A DNA stretch of 17,868 nt from positions 1-17,868 of the forward strand of contig JBIOYQ010000095.1 in NCBI GenBank assembly GCA_044870295.1, given 5' to 3'. Positions 1-6,650 of the stretch are shown one piece after another. The stretch is from AC-52 sp044870295. GTDB lineage: Bacteria > Actinomycetota > UBA4738. Positions within the stretch are counted from its first letter, which is position 1. Every line of letters begins with the position of its first letter. The notes under the pieces were generated by a model. It searched no databases, was not told where the DNA came from, and saw only the letters and a list, made by a program, of their open reading frames with translations. Both the position numbers and the translations under genes were made by a program.

Positions 1-785
1 ACGCGCTCCCGGTCCAGGTCCACGTCCAGGACCTCGACGTCCACCTCCTGCCCGACGGCGACGACCTCGCTGGGATGATCCACGTGCTTCCACGACAGCT
101 CGGACACATGGACCAGGCCGTCCACGCCGCCTCCGATGTCGACGAAGGCACCGAAGTTCACGATCGAAGACACGACGCCCGTGCGGCGCTCGCTCTTCTT
201 GAGGCTCTCCAGGAACTTCTTGCGGCCTTCGCTCTGCGACTCCTCGAGGAAGGCACGGCGGGACAGCACCACGTTGTTGCGGTTGCGGTCGAGCTCGATG
301 ATCTTGGCCTCAAGCTCCTGGCCGACGTACGGGTGCAGATCGCGGACCCTGCGCAGCTCGACCAGGGAGGCGGGGAGGAATCCCCGCAAGCCGATGTCCA
401 GGATCAGGCCACCCTTGACCACCTCGATGACCGGGCCCTTGATGGTCATCCCGCTCTTCATGATGTCCTCGATGCGGGTCCAGGCCCGTTCGTACTGCGC
501 CCGCTTCTTCGACAGGATCAGGCGGCCCTCTTTGTCCTCCTTCTGGAGCACCAGGGCCTCGATGTGATCGCCGAGCTGCACGACCTCGGAAGGATCGACG
601 TCCTGCCGGATGGACAGCTCCTTGGCCGGGATGACGCCTTCGGACTTGTAGCCGATGTCCAGGAGGACCTCGTCACGGTCCACCTTCACGACGGTTCCCT
701 CGACCAGGTCGCCGTCCTTGAAGTCCTTCAGGCTCTCTTCGATGGCTCGGACCAGCTCCTCGGGAGTCAGGTCCTCCTGGGCCAC
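1..785 (-). CDS. rpsA: 30S ribosomal protein S1, N-terminal part (3' end outside window)
   Basis: S1 binds mRNA on the 30S subunit through repeated S1 (OB-fold) domains. The 261 visible residues contain three: about residues 24-93 (DGDLVEGTVVKV, then LLDIGYKSEGVIP), 111-174 (KGGLILDIGLRGFLPASLVE) and 197-261 (GVVSSIVNFGAFVDIGGG, then GLVHVSELSWKH). They match actinobacterial S1 closely. The remaining C-terminal domain(s) lie beyond position 1. The start is taken as GTG at 785-783. An in-frame TGA at 818-816 rules out an upstream extension, and no better start precedes the first domain. No clear Shine-Dalgarno sequence lies just before this GTG. polA is immediately upstream on the same strand, the usual actinobacterial order. 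A 198-base gap and a separate promoter (929-958) suggest rpsA is also transcribed on its own. Confidence 0.95.
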   Translation of the reverse strand, partial: MAQEDLTPEELVRAIEESLKDFKDGDLVEGTVVKVDRDEVLLDIGYKSEGVIPAKELSIRQDVDPSEVVQLGDHIEALVLQKEDKEGRLILSKKRAQYERAWTRIEDIMKSGMTIKGPVIEVVKGGLILDIGLRGFLPASLVELRRVRDLHPYVGQELEAKIIELDRNRNNVVLSRRAFLEESQSEGRKKFLESLKKSERRTGVVSSIVNFGAFVDIGGGVDGLVHVSELSWKHVDHPSEVVAVGQEVDVEVLDVDLDRER

Positions 786-928
786 CGTTGGTTCCGTGCC
801 GGTTTCGATACTCGATCACGCTCCTCGCCAGTGTCGCCGGGGCGCTCCGTTTCCGCCGCACCAGCACACCAGCGGGGTGCGAGGGCTTTGGATGCTGCAG
901 GATTGGAACGCGCCGCAGCGCGACGGTC

Positions 929-958
929 AGTGTAGTGGCGGCCGTTGCAGCACGTCAA
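929..958 (-). promoter_or_regulatory. Predicted rpsA promoter
   Basis: On the minus strand TTGACG (958-953) is followed by an 18-base spacer and TACACT (934-929), a good fit to the main vegetative sigma-factor consensus. Transcription would start near 922, leaving an rpsA leader of about 136 nt. The leader is G+C rich. I see no strong Shine-Dalgarno close to the GTG; a GAGGAG sits about 40 nt upstream of it. The site lies just past the polA stop. Confidence 0.6.
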
Positions 959-983
959 CGACAGAAATCGACCCGAAACGCGG

Positions 984-3647
984 TCAATGCCCGGCCGGCG
1001 CGGCCTCGGCCCAGTCCCGGCCGGACCCCACGTCCACCTTCAGCGGCACGGTCAGCGGATACGCCGTCTCCATGGCCTCGGTCACGAGCTTGGCGGATCG
1101 GTCGAGGTCGCCCTCGGCCACGTCGAAGACCAGCTCGTCGTGGACCGTGAGGACCATCACGCAATCCAGCCCGGAGGCCGCCAGCTCGGCGTCCACCTTG
1201 ATCATGGCGAGCTTCATGATGTCCGCCGCCCCTCCCTGGATGGGGGCGTTCAAGGCCATCCTCCGACCCATGTCCCGGACCCGGGGGTTGGCGGCCTGCA
1301 GCTCCGGCAGGTAGCGCCGGCGGCCGAGGATGGTCTCGGTGAAGCCCTCCGCGGCAGCCCTGGCAACCTGCCGATCCAGGAACTCGCGGATGCGGGGAAA
1401 CTGCGCGAAGTAGGCGTCGATGAACTCGGCGGCCTCGTCCACGGCGATGCCGATCCTGCTGGCCAGACCGTAGGCGTTCATGCCGTACGGCAGGCCGTAG
1501 TTGATCTGTTTGACGCGGCTGCGCATGGCGCCGTCGACGTCGTCTTCCGGGACGCCGAACACCTTGGCGGCCGTCGCCGCGTGGAAGTCCTTGCCGGCGG
1601 CGAAGGCCTCCTCCATGGCCTCGTCGCCGGACAGGTGCGCCATCACCCGCAGTTCGATCTGCGAGTAGTCGGCCACGAGCAGCAGGCGGTCCTGGTCCCC
1701 CGGTACGAAGGCCCGTCGGATCTGCCGGCCGACCTCGCCCCGCACCGGGATGTTCTGGAGGTTCGGGTTCACGCTGGACAGCCGCCCCGTGGCCGCGCCG
1801 ACCTGGTTGTAGGTGGTGTGCAGGCGCCCGGTCCGCGGATTCACCAGTGGCGGCAGCGCGTCCAGATAGGTCGACTTCAGCTTGGACAGCTCGCGATACC
1901 GCAACAGGGCTTCCACGATGGGGTGCTGTTCGCGCAGCTTCTCCAGCACGTCCGCATCCGTGGAGGGGGCGCGGCCCTTCATGGTCCGCTTGAGGATGGG
2001 AAGGTGCAGCTTGTCGTACAGGATGGAAGCCAGCTGGGGCGGGGAGCCGATGTTGAACGGTTCCCCGGCGTGCCGATAGATGTCCTGCTCGAGCGTGGCC
2101 ATCTGGTCGCCCAGCGACTCGGACATCTCCTGCAGGTAGGGGACGTCGATGCGCACCCCGGCCGCCTGGACCCGGGCCAGCACCGACGACAGGGGCATCT
2201 CGACCTCCGCCAGGAGCCGGCTCAGCCCCGCACGCTCCATCCGTTCCTGGAGGACCGGGGTCAGCAGTCCGACGGCCGCGGCGGAGCCGCCAGCCCGCTT
2301 GGATGGATCGGCGAAGAGCTGGCCTTCCTGTTCGCCTTCCACCTCCCCCAGGACGTCGAGCCCCAGGTAGGTTCGGCTGAGCTCGTCCAGCGGATACGAG
2401 GCTTCGGCGGGATCCAGGAGGTACCCGGCCAGCAGGGTGTCGAAGGCCACGCCCTCCAGCGGGTGGCCTTCGGACAGCAGCGCCGTCTGGAAGTCCTTCG
2501 CGTCGTGGACCCACTTGGGCGCGTCGGCACGACCCAGCCATTCCGCCAGTTCGTCGGGTATCCGATCGAACGGAACGAACACCGCCTGCCCCGCGCCCGG
2601 CGACAGCGCCATCCCTGTCAGACCGCCGTCGTCGATGTGCGGGAACGCCGCCGTCGGCGTCGTCGATGACAGCAGCGCGCGCAGCTCGCCGGGCTGGCCG
2701 GTGCGAACGTCGAGCGACGCCGCTTCCACTTTGGGCTTGGCCGCGCGTTCGACGTCCTCCAGTCGCTCGAGCAGCGTCCGGAACTCGAGCGAGTTGAACA
2801 GGCGCCGGACGGCATCCTGGTCCCACTCCCCGATCACGGACGCCTCGGGATCCAGCTCCAGGTCCAAGTCGCAGTTGAGCCTGACCAACTCCTTGTTCCG
2901 GATGAGGTCCTGCCCGGCCGCCTCGATGCCGGCGCGCGTTCGTCCTTTCAGCTCCGACGCGTGATCCAGGACCGACTGCACGTCGCCGTAGTCCTGGATG
3001 AGCTTGGAGGCGGTCTTCTCCCCCACGCCCGGGACCCCGGGGATGTTGTCGGAGTGGTCGCCCTTGAGGGCCACGTAGTCGAGGTACTTCTCCGGGGGGA
3101 GCCCGAACCGCTGGGTGACGGCGTCCACGTCGTAGGTGACGATGTCGGAGATGCCCCGGCGATTGAACATGACCTGAATGCCCGGCCTGACCAGCTGGAA
3201 GAAGTCGCGGTCCGCCGTGACGATGACCGCCTCCAGGCCCCGCTCGGCCGCGCGGACCGCCAGGGTGGCGATGGCGTCGTCGGCCTCATAGCCCTCCACC
3301 TCGACGATGGGGATCCGCAGCGTCTCCAGTACCTCCCGGATCAGCCCCAGCTGCTGCCGGAACTCATCCGGAGCCTCCTTCCGACCGGCCTTGTAGTCGG
3401 CGTATTGCTCCAGGCGGACCGTCGGCCGGCCCTTGTCGAAGGCCACCACCAGGTAGTCGGGCTTGTCCTCGCTCAGCAGCTTGATCAGCATCGAGGTGAA
3501 GCCGTACACGGCGTTGGTGACCTGCCCGCTGGTGGTGGCGAGCGAAGGGGGCAGGGCGAAGAACGCTCGATAGGAAAGGCTGTGTCCATCGAGGAGGAAG
3601 ATCCGCTTGGGGCGCCCGGCGTCGCCGTTCGAAGGCTGCTCAGCCAC
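984..3647 (-). CDS. polA: DNA polymerase I (proofreading domain degenerate)
   Basis: Pol I fills gaps and removes RNA primers in replication and repair. The 887-residue product has three parts. The 5'-nuclease domain (about 13-300) shows TADRDF (144-149) and GDHSDNIPGVPGVGEKTA (196-213). A 3'-5' exonuclease-like domain (about 320-480) lacks the Asp-x-Glu of motif I: where it is expected the sequence is PHIDDGG, so proofreading is probably lost, as in mycobacteria. The polymerase domain (about 485-887) has motif A DYSQIELR (D660), the O-helix with R709, K713 and Tyr717 (Phe762 in E. coli Pol I), and motif C VHDE (835-838). GTG at 3647-3645 is chosen because it sits just before the conserved nuclease start (RIFLLDGHSLSYRAFF). 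The reading frame stays open further upstream, but that part would overlap the ZIP gene and has no family resemblance. Confidence 0.96.
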   Translation of the reverse strand: MAEQPSNGDAGRPKRIFLLDGHSLSYRAFFALPPSLATTSGQVTNAVYGFTSMLIKLLSEDKPDYLVVAFDKGRPTVRLEQYADYKAGRKEAPDEFRQQLGLIREVLETLRIPIVEVEGYEADDAIATLAVRAAERGLEAVIVTADRDFFQLVRPGIQVMFNRRGISDIVTYDVDAVTQRFGLPPEKYLDYVALKGDHSDNIPGVPGVGEKTASKLIQDYGDVQSVLDHASELKGRTRAGIEAAGQDLIRNKELVRLNCDLDLELDPEASVIGEWDQDAVRRLFNSLEFRTLLERLEDVERAAKPKVEAASLDVRTGQPGELRALLSSTTPTAAFPHIDDGGLTGMALSPGAGQAVFVPFDRIPDELAEWLGRADAPKWVHDAKDFQTALLSEGHPLEGVAFDTLLAGYLLDPAEASYPLDELSRTYLGLDVLGEVEGEQEGQLFADPSKRAGGSAAAVGLLTPVLQERMERAGLSRLLAEVEMPLSSVLARVQAAGVRIDVPYLQEMSESLGDQMATLEQDIYRHAGEPFNIGSPPQLASILYDKLHLPILKRTMKGRAPSTDADVLEKLREQHPIVEALLRYRELSKLKSTYLDALPPLVNPRTGRLHTTYNQVGAATGRLSSVNPNLQNIPVRGEVGRQIRRAFVPGDQDRLLLVADYSQIELRVMAHLSGDEAMEEAFAAGKDFHAATAAKVFGVPEDDVDGAMRSRVKQINYGLPYGMNAYGLASRIGIAVDEAAEFIDAYFAQFPRIREFLDRQVARAAAEGFTETILGRRRYLPELQAANPRVRDMGRRMALNAPIQGGAADIMKLAMIKVDAELAASGLDCVMVLTVHDELVFDVAEGDLDRSAKLVTEAMETAYPLTVPLKVDVGSGRDWAEAAPAGH

Positions 3648-3655
3648 TGGGGGCG

Positions 3656-3661
3656 ATTGTA
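3656..3661 (-). promoter_or_regulatory. -10 element for polA, suggesting leaderless mRNA
   Basis: TACAAT on the minus strand (3661-3656) lies 8 bases before the polA GTG. Transcription would then begin at or next to the start codon. No Shine-Dalgarno is present, which fits a leaderless transcript. The -35 region is weak. Confidence 0.45.
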
Positions 3662-3698
3662 GACGCGGGCCCGACAGCGCTCTCCTCGCCACGATCGG

Positions 3699-3728
3699 TT
3701 GCCGTGAATCCGACTCAGCGGATAGGAT
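3699..3728 (+). promoter_or_regulatory. Predicted promoter of the ZIP transporter gene
   Basis: TTGCCG (3699-3704), an 18-base spacer and TAGGAT (3723-3728) each match 4 of 6 consensus positions. Transcription would start near 3735, about 30 nt before the ATG at 3765. The site is back to back with the polA promoter. I saw no convincing metal-regulator palindrome here. Confidence 0.45.
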
Positions 3729-3764
3729 TTCTGCGCCCTCGAAGATGGACGACGGACACCGCTC

Positions 3765-4610
3765 ATGAGCTTCTGGGAAACGACGCTGCTCGGCTTCATC
3801 GCCGGGGCCACCATCTTCCTGGGGCTCCCCCTCGGCAGGCTGAAGGATCCCCGCCCGCGACTGAAGACCTTCCTCAACGGGGGGTCGGCCGGCATCCTCC
3901 TGTTCCTGCTCTTCGAGATCTTTCATCAGGCGTTCGAGCCCCTCGAGGATGCGGTGACCGAGGCCCACGAGGGAGCGGCCGGATGGGGTCCGGCGTTCGG
4001 TTTCGGCGTGGTCCTCTTCGGCGGCCTGGCGGTCGGCATGATCTCGCTCCTCTACTTGATGCGGTACCAGCAGGCCAGGCGGACCTCGCCGCAGATCGGT
4101 CCCGGCGCGATGGCCATGGCGGAGGCGGAGGCCGAGCGGGCCCACTCGGCGCGGACCGCGCTGCACCTCGGGATGTCGATCGCCGTCGGGATCGGCCTTC
4201 ACAACTTCTCGGAGGGCCTGGCCATCGGGTCGAGCGCCAAGGCCGGCGAAACCCAGCTGGCCATCCTGCTCGTCGTCGGGTTCGCCTTGCACAACGCCAC
4301 CGAAGGGTTCGGGATCATCGGGCCGTTGGCGGCCGGAGGCGTCCGGGGGTCGTGGCCGTACCTGGCGATGGCCGGATTGATCGCCGGCGGACCCACGTTC
4401 CTCGGAACCATGGTCGGCTACGGATTCCACAACGCGTACGTCTCTGTCGCCTTCCTGTCGCTGGCGGCCGGCGCGATCATCTACGTGGTCGCCGAGATGC
4501 TGAATACGGGCCGACGGCTCGGCGCGTGGAACATCACCATCTGGGGCGTCCTGGCGGGGCTGTTCCTGGGATCGGTGACCGAGTTGATCATCGCCGCCGC
4601 GGGCGCGTGA
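3765..4610 (+). CDS. ZIP-family divalent metal transporter
   Basis: ZIP proteins carry zinc, iron or manganese across the membrane, usually into the cytoplasm. The 281-residue protein is hydrophobic with about eight membrane segments. It carries the two family metal-site motifs, HNFSEG (146-151) in the fourth helix and HNATEG (176-181) in the fifth. The loop between the third and fourth helices (about 103-130) is rich in Ala and Glu and not in His, unlike many eukaryotic ZIPs. The start is the ATG at 3765, just before the first hydrophobic segment. The upstream ATG at 3745 is out of frame. It is a single-gene unit, divergent from polA. Which metal it carries cannot be told from the sequence. 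Confidence 0.9.
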   Translation: MSFWETTLLGFIAGATIFLGLPLGRLKDPRPRLKTFLNGGSAGILLFLLFEIFHQAFEPLEDAVTEAHEGAAGWGPAFGFGVVLFGGLAVGMISLLYLMRYQQARRTSPQIGPGAMAMAEAEAERAHSARTALHLGMSIAVGIGLHNFSEGLAIGSSAKAGETQLAILLVVGFALHNATEGFGIIGPLAAGGVRGSWPYLAMAGLIAGGPTFLGTMVGYGFHNAYVSVAFLSLAAGAIIYVVAEMLNTGRRLGAWNITIWGVLAGLFLGSVTELIIAAAGA

Positions 4611-4743
4611 CTCGAGTAGCCTGATCCCGTCGGTCGACCTCCGTGGTTTCTTTGTCAGTCTGCGGGTTTTTTTCGTGATCGCCTCGCGGCAGTGACCTGC
4701 AGCTTCGCGCGAAACTCATTGCTGCACAATACTTTCACAGAGT

Positions 4744-4772
4744 TTGACACCCGACACACGCCTTGTTAGCTT
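4744..4772 (+). promoter_or_regulatory. Consensus-like promoter driving the structured RNA region
   Basis: A perfect TTGACA (4744-4749), a 17-base spacer and TAGCTT (4767-4772) form the best -35 box and spacing in the window. The expected start of transcription, about 4778-4780, falls on the first base of the 11-bp closing helix that begins at 4780. That coincidence argues the downstream segment is made as an RNA whose 5' end is the helix itself. Confidence 0.65.
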
Positions 4773-4778
4773 TCGCGC

Positions 4779-4981
4779 CGGTCCCAAGCGGCTACGGCCG
4801 GAGGGAGGGCCCGGGGCCTCCCAGGGAACGCACCGGACCCCGAGGGACGCAAGTCCCAAAGGAGAACGAGGCGGACCCACCGGATCGCGGCGGTGACCCG
4901 AGCGGCGCAAGTCGCAACGGCCTCCGTCGCGGACCGACCAGGAGCGCTCTGGCCGACCCGATGGCAGGGTCGCTTGGGACC
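4779..4981 (+). ncRNA. Candidate structured RNA closed by an 11-bp helix
   Basis: The first 11 bases (4780-4790, GGTCCCAAGCG) are exactly complementary to 4971-4981, enclosing about 180 nt. Inside are several local hairpins. GGGAGG pairs with CCTCCC around 4804-4823. GGGAC-GCAA-GTCCC is at 4844-4857 and CACCG/CGGTG at about 4879-4895. GCGGC-GCAA-GTCGC is at 4902-4915 and CCAG/CTGG at about 4937-4952. GACCC/GGGTC is at about 4955-4971; the last base of its right arm is also the first base of the closing helix. No convincing protein is encoded. The 5' end coincides with a predicted transcription start. It could be a stand-alone RNA (6S-like or Ms1-like in shape) or the first domain of a long bpa leader. 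I recognise no riboswitch core in it. Confidence 0.5.
4838..4937 (+). repeat. Two diverged direct repeats, each with a GCAA-capped hairpin
   Basis: Segment 4838-4862 matches 4896-4920 at 20 of 25 positions with a constant offset of 58. Weaker similarity continues to 4879/4937 (shared CG..GCGGACC). Both contain CCCGAG, a 5-bp stem, a GCAA loop and then AA. Differences inside the stem preserve pairing: one G-C pair becomes C-G, and one A-U becomes G-U. This points to an RNA module that was duplicated. Confidence 0.6.
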
Positions 4982-4985
4982 AACT

Positions 4986-5072
4986 TTTGAGCGGGTCCGA
5001 GGTGCCGAGTAGATAACGCTCGCGTATGGGGAAGGCGCGAGCGGCTCCAAAGGCTCCTCGGGCCCGCTCAAA
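4986..5072 (+). ncRNA. Second structured element: 17-bp helix with inner hairpin, just upstream of bpa
   Basis: Bases 4986-5002 pair with 5056-5072 over 17 positions with a single G-U. Within it CGCTCGCG (5017-5024) pairs perfectly with CGCGAGCG (5036-5043) around the 11-base loop TATGGGGAAGG. The two helices are separated by asymmetric unpaired strands (5003-5016 and 5044-5055). There is no T-run after the helix, so it is not a typical intrinsic terminator. It ends 35 bases before the bpa ATG. It may be the second domain of the RNA that starts near 4779, or a control element for bpa. Confidence 0.45.
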
Positions 5073-5095
5073 TGATTTCTCATTCGATCCGCGGG

Positions 5096-5101
5096 TAAGC
5101 T
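5096..5101 (+). promoter_or_regulatory. -10 element placing transcription start at the bpa ATG
   Basis: TAAGCT lies exactly 6 bases before the bpa ATG. Initiation would then fall at the start codon and give a leaderless mRNA. No Shine-Dalgarno is present at normal spacing. No good -35 is visible, so this may be a weak or secondary promoter beside the one at 4744-4772. Confidence 0.4.
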
Positions 5102-5107
5102 GCCGGG

Positions 5108-5572
5108 ATGACCGGCGACGCGGGCGCGGCTCCCTCACCAGATCCCGACCCGAGTCGTTCGCCCGAAGACTCCGTATCGGCTCCCGGCTTCGCCCTCGAT
5201 CCTCAACGCTTGCTTCGCATCGCCGGAGTGGTGCGGGAGGTCCTGGAGGAGGCTCGGCGCATCCGTCCGGAGCCCGGGGCGGTCGATCACCTCCGGCGGG
5301 TCCACGGGCAGATCACCGACGAGCTGCGCGAGGCCCTCCCCGGCCAGCTCTACGAAGAGCTGGACGACCTGACCCCGGACATCCGCGACGGCTCCCTGGA
5401 GGAGCTGTCCCTGGCGCACGCCGAGATCCTGGGGTGGCTCGAGGGGTTGTTCCAGGGAACCCAGCTGGCCCTGCAATACCAGGCCGCCCAGGCCCTCGAT
5501 CGGATCCGAAAGCCGCTCCCGCCCGGTCAACCGCCGGACCCGGACCGACCGGAGGACAACCGCTACCTCTAG
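5108..5572 (+). CDS. bpa: Bacterial proteasome activator (Bpa/PafE family)
   Basis: Bpa forms an ATP-independent ring that docks on the 20S proteasome and opens its gate, letting unfolded proteins in without Pup or ATP. The 154-residue protein has a disordered acidic and proline-rich start (1-27), a helical core (about 32-135) and a proline-rich tail. The core holds the family block HAEILGWLEGLFQG (104-117), close to the mycobacterial QLVGWLEGLFHG. The last residues, NRYL, correspond to the C-terminal GQYL motif that inserts into the proteasome, with the Tyr-Leu end kept. An in-frame TAA four codons upstream fixes the ATG at 5108 as the first possible ATG. Mycobacterial Bpa has 174 residues, so this one is somewhat short. 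No proteasome core or Pup genes are in the window. Confidence 0.85.
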   Translation: MTGDAGAAPSPDPDPSRSPEDSVSAPGFALDPQRLLRIAGVVREVLEEARRIRPEPGAVDHLRRVHGQITDELREALPGQLYEELDDLTPDIRDGSLEELSLAHAEILGWLEGLFQGTQLALQYQAAQALDRIRKPLPPGQPPDPDRPEDNRYL

Positions 5573-5589
5573 AGCCGAGGCGCCGTCCC

Positions 5590-5595
5590 TATACT
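5590..5595 (+). promoter_or_regulatory. -10 element of tRNA-Leu
   Basis: TATACT lies 9 bases before the first base of the mature tRNA, the expected place for a -10 box. I see no good -35. It falls just after the bpa stop codon. Confidence 0.45.
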
Positions 5596-5604
5596 CGACG
5601 GTGC

Positions 5605-5691
5605 GCCGGGATGGCGGAACTGGGATACGCGATGGTCTCAAACACCATTGCCCGAAAGGGCTTGTGGGTTCGAGTCCCACTCCCGGCACCA
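5605..5691 (+). tRNA. tRNA-Leu (anticodon CAA)
   Basis: The acceptor stem GCCGGGA (5605-5611) pairs with TCCCGGC (5681-5687), followed by discriminator A and an encoded CCA (5689-5691). The anticodon arm ATGGT-CTCAAAC-ACCAT gives anticodon CAA, which reads UUG. The long variable arm GCCC-GAAA-GGGC is typical of class II leucine tRNAs. The T arm GTGGG-TTCGAGT-CCCAC is canonical. It starts 32 bases after bpa on the same strand. I see no integrated element or duplicated 3' end beside it. Confidence 0.97.
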
Positions 5692-5844
5692 AAGGTCCCC
5701 TCGCGACTGTCATGAATCGGACGGTCCCGCGCCATTCGCCAAGGATTCGCCATGTCCGTCGGCCTCTGCATCCGACACCTTGACGTAGCCTGGGCTCATC
5801 GCTCCCGTCCGTTGCCGGAGCCAAGCTGGAGAGAGAGGACCCGC

Positions 5845-6558
5845 ATGGCCGCGACGCATGCTCCGCAGCTCGTCCACCGGGGACCGGGGCGGATGGCCCG
5901 CTCCGGGGCGCAGGTCACCGAGCCGCCCGCGACGCCGCGCGGCCGCCCAGTCATCGACGAAGACGAGCTGATGGAGCTCGCAGGGAACGGGCCGATCCGG
6001 GTCGAATCCGGTGCCGCGCTGATCAGCGAGGGTGAAGCGGTCGACGCCGTGTACCTCATCAGGAGCGGCGAGGTCGAGGTCTACCGGCGGGTCCGAGGCC
6101 GCCGGACGGTGATGCAGATCATGCGGAAGGGCGACCTGCTCGGCTTCGTCCCGACCCTTCAAGGCAGGCCGGCGCGCTACAACGCTCGCGCCATTACGCC
6201 CGTCCAGGTGCTCCGGTTGCGGCCGGAGGCGCTGACCTGGCTCTTGCAGGCTCGCCCCACCATGTCACGTCGCTTCATGGTGTATGTGGCCGGACTCCTC
6301 GAGCGCATGGGCCAGCGCGTGGAGGAACTGTCCGGCGCGGGCCTCCGGGCCCGCGTGGCGGCCCTGCTGCTGGATGAGACCGACGGTGGTCCCGGAACCA
6401 TCCGACTTCCACAGTCCACACTGGCCGATCTGCTTGGCGCGTCCCGTTCCAGCGTCAACCGGATCCTCAAGGAGCTGGAGGCCGACGGGCTGCTCCGGGT
6501 CCGCTACCGCCAGGTCAACGTCGTGGACGCAGCCGCGGTCCGTCGGCTGATCCGCTAG
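5845..6558 (+). CDS. CRP/FNR-family transcriptional regulator
   Basis: The 237-residue protein has a cyclic-nucleotide-binding-like beta barrel (about 40-130, including GAALISEGEAVDAVYLIRSGEVEVY), a long dimer helix (about 138-165) and a winged helix-turn-helix (about 186-225). The recognition helix is near STLADLLGASRSSVNRILKELEADGLL. The phosphate-binding cassette is poorly conserved: where CRP has FGE...R-S/T-A this has GDLLGF...GRPARYNAR, so cAMP binding is uncertain. No FNR-type cysteine cluster is present. The ATG at 5845 is preferred because a purine-rich GGAGAGAGAGGA ends about 6 bases before it. The frame is open upstream to an ATG at 5752, and another possible start is 5893. TTGACG at 5780-5785 may be a -35 box, but no clear -10 follows. 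Target genes are unknown. Confidence 0.85.
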   Translation: MAATHAPQLVHRGPGRMARSGAQVTEPPATPRGRPVIDEDELMELAGNGPIRVESGAALISEGEAVDAVYLIRSGEVEVYRRVRGRRTVMQIMRKGDLLGFVPTLQGRPARYNARAITPVQVLRLRPEALTWLLQARPTMSRRFMVYVAGLLERMGQRVEELSGAGLRARVAALLLDETDGGPGTIRLPQSTLADLLGASRSSVNRILKELEADGLLRVRYRQVNVVDAAAVRRLIR

Positions 6559-6584
6559 AACCCCCCTCCCAGCCGACGCCCGCA

Positions 6585-6624
6585 ACGACGAGGCCTCCCC
6601 CGATCCGGTGGGAGGCCTCGTCGT
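6585..6624. terminator. Strong hairpin terminator between convergent genes
   Basis: A perfect 15-bp inverted repeat (6585-6599 with 6610-6624, arms beginning ACGACGAGGCCTCCC) has a 10-base loop. It sits between the regulator stop (6558) and the stop of the convergent binding-protein gene (6651). No T-run flanks it on either strand, which is common for high-G+C actinobacteria. It can serve both directions. Confidence 0.75.
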
Positions 6625-6650
6625 CTGCCGCGCGATGTCGTTCGAATTTC

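Noticed and set aside
832..832. A short upstream reading frame (GTG after GAGGAG) overlapping the rpsA start
   Set aside because: The GAGGAG is only one base from that GTG, too close for initiation, and the frame runs out of phase into rpsA with shadow-like composition.
3648..4430. An upstream extension of the polA reading frame of 261 codons
   Set aside because: It runs antisense to the ZIP transporter gene, has no resemblance to Pol I, and G+C-rich DNA keeps such frames open by chance.
4626..4673. A T-run (4667-4673) after the ZIP gene as an intrinsic terminator
   Set aside because: Only a 5-bp stem (CCCGT with GCGGG) with a loop of about 30 bases can be drawn before it. That is too weak to call.
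4841..4860. GGGACGCAA as the hallmark of a c-di-GMP-I (GEMM) riboswitch
   Set aside because: Here the bases form a closed GGGAC-GCAA-GTCCC hairpin, and the other conserved GEMM segments are missing.
5003..5055. An AGTA-containing internal loop suggesting a T-box leader or loop-E motif
   Set aside because: There is no T-box TGG.ACC core and no GAA partner on the opposite strand, and bpa is not a typical T-box target.
5692..5844. A possible integration site or mobile element beside tRNA-Leu
   Set aside because: No integrase, no repeated tRNA 3' end and no change in composition; the next gene is an ordinary regulator.
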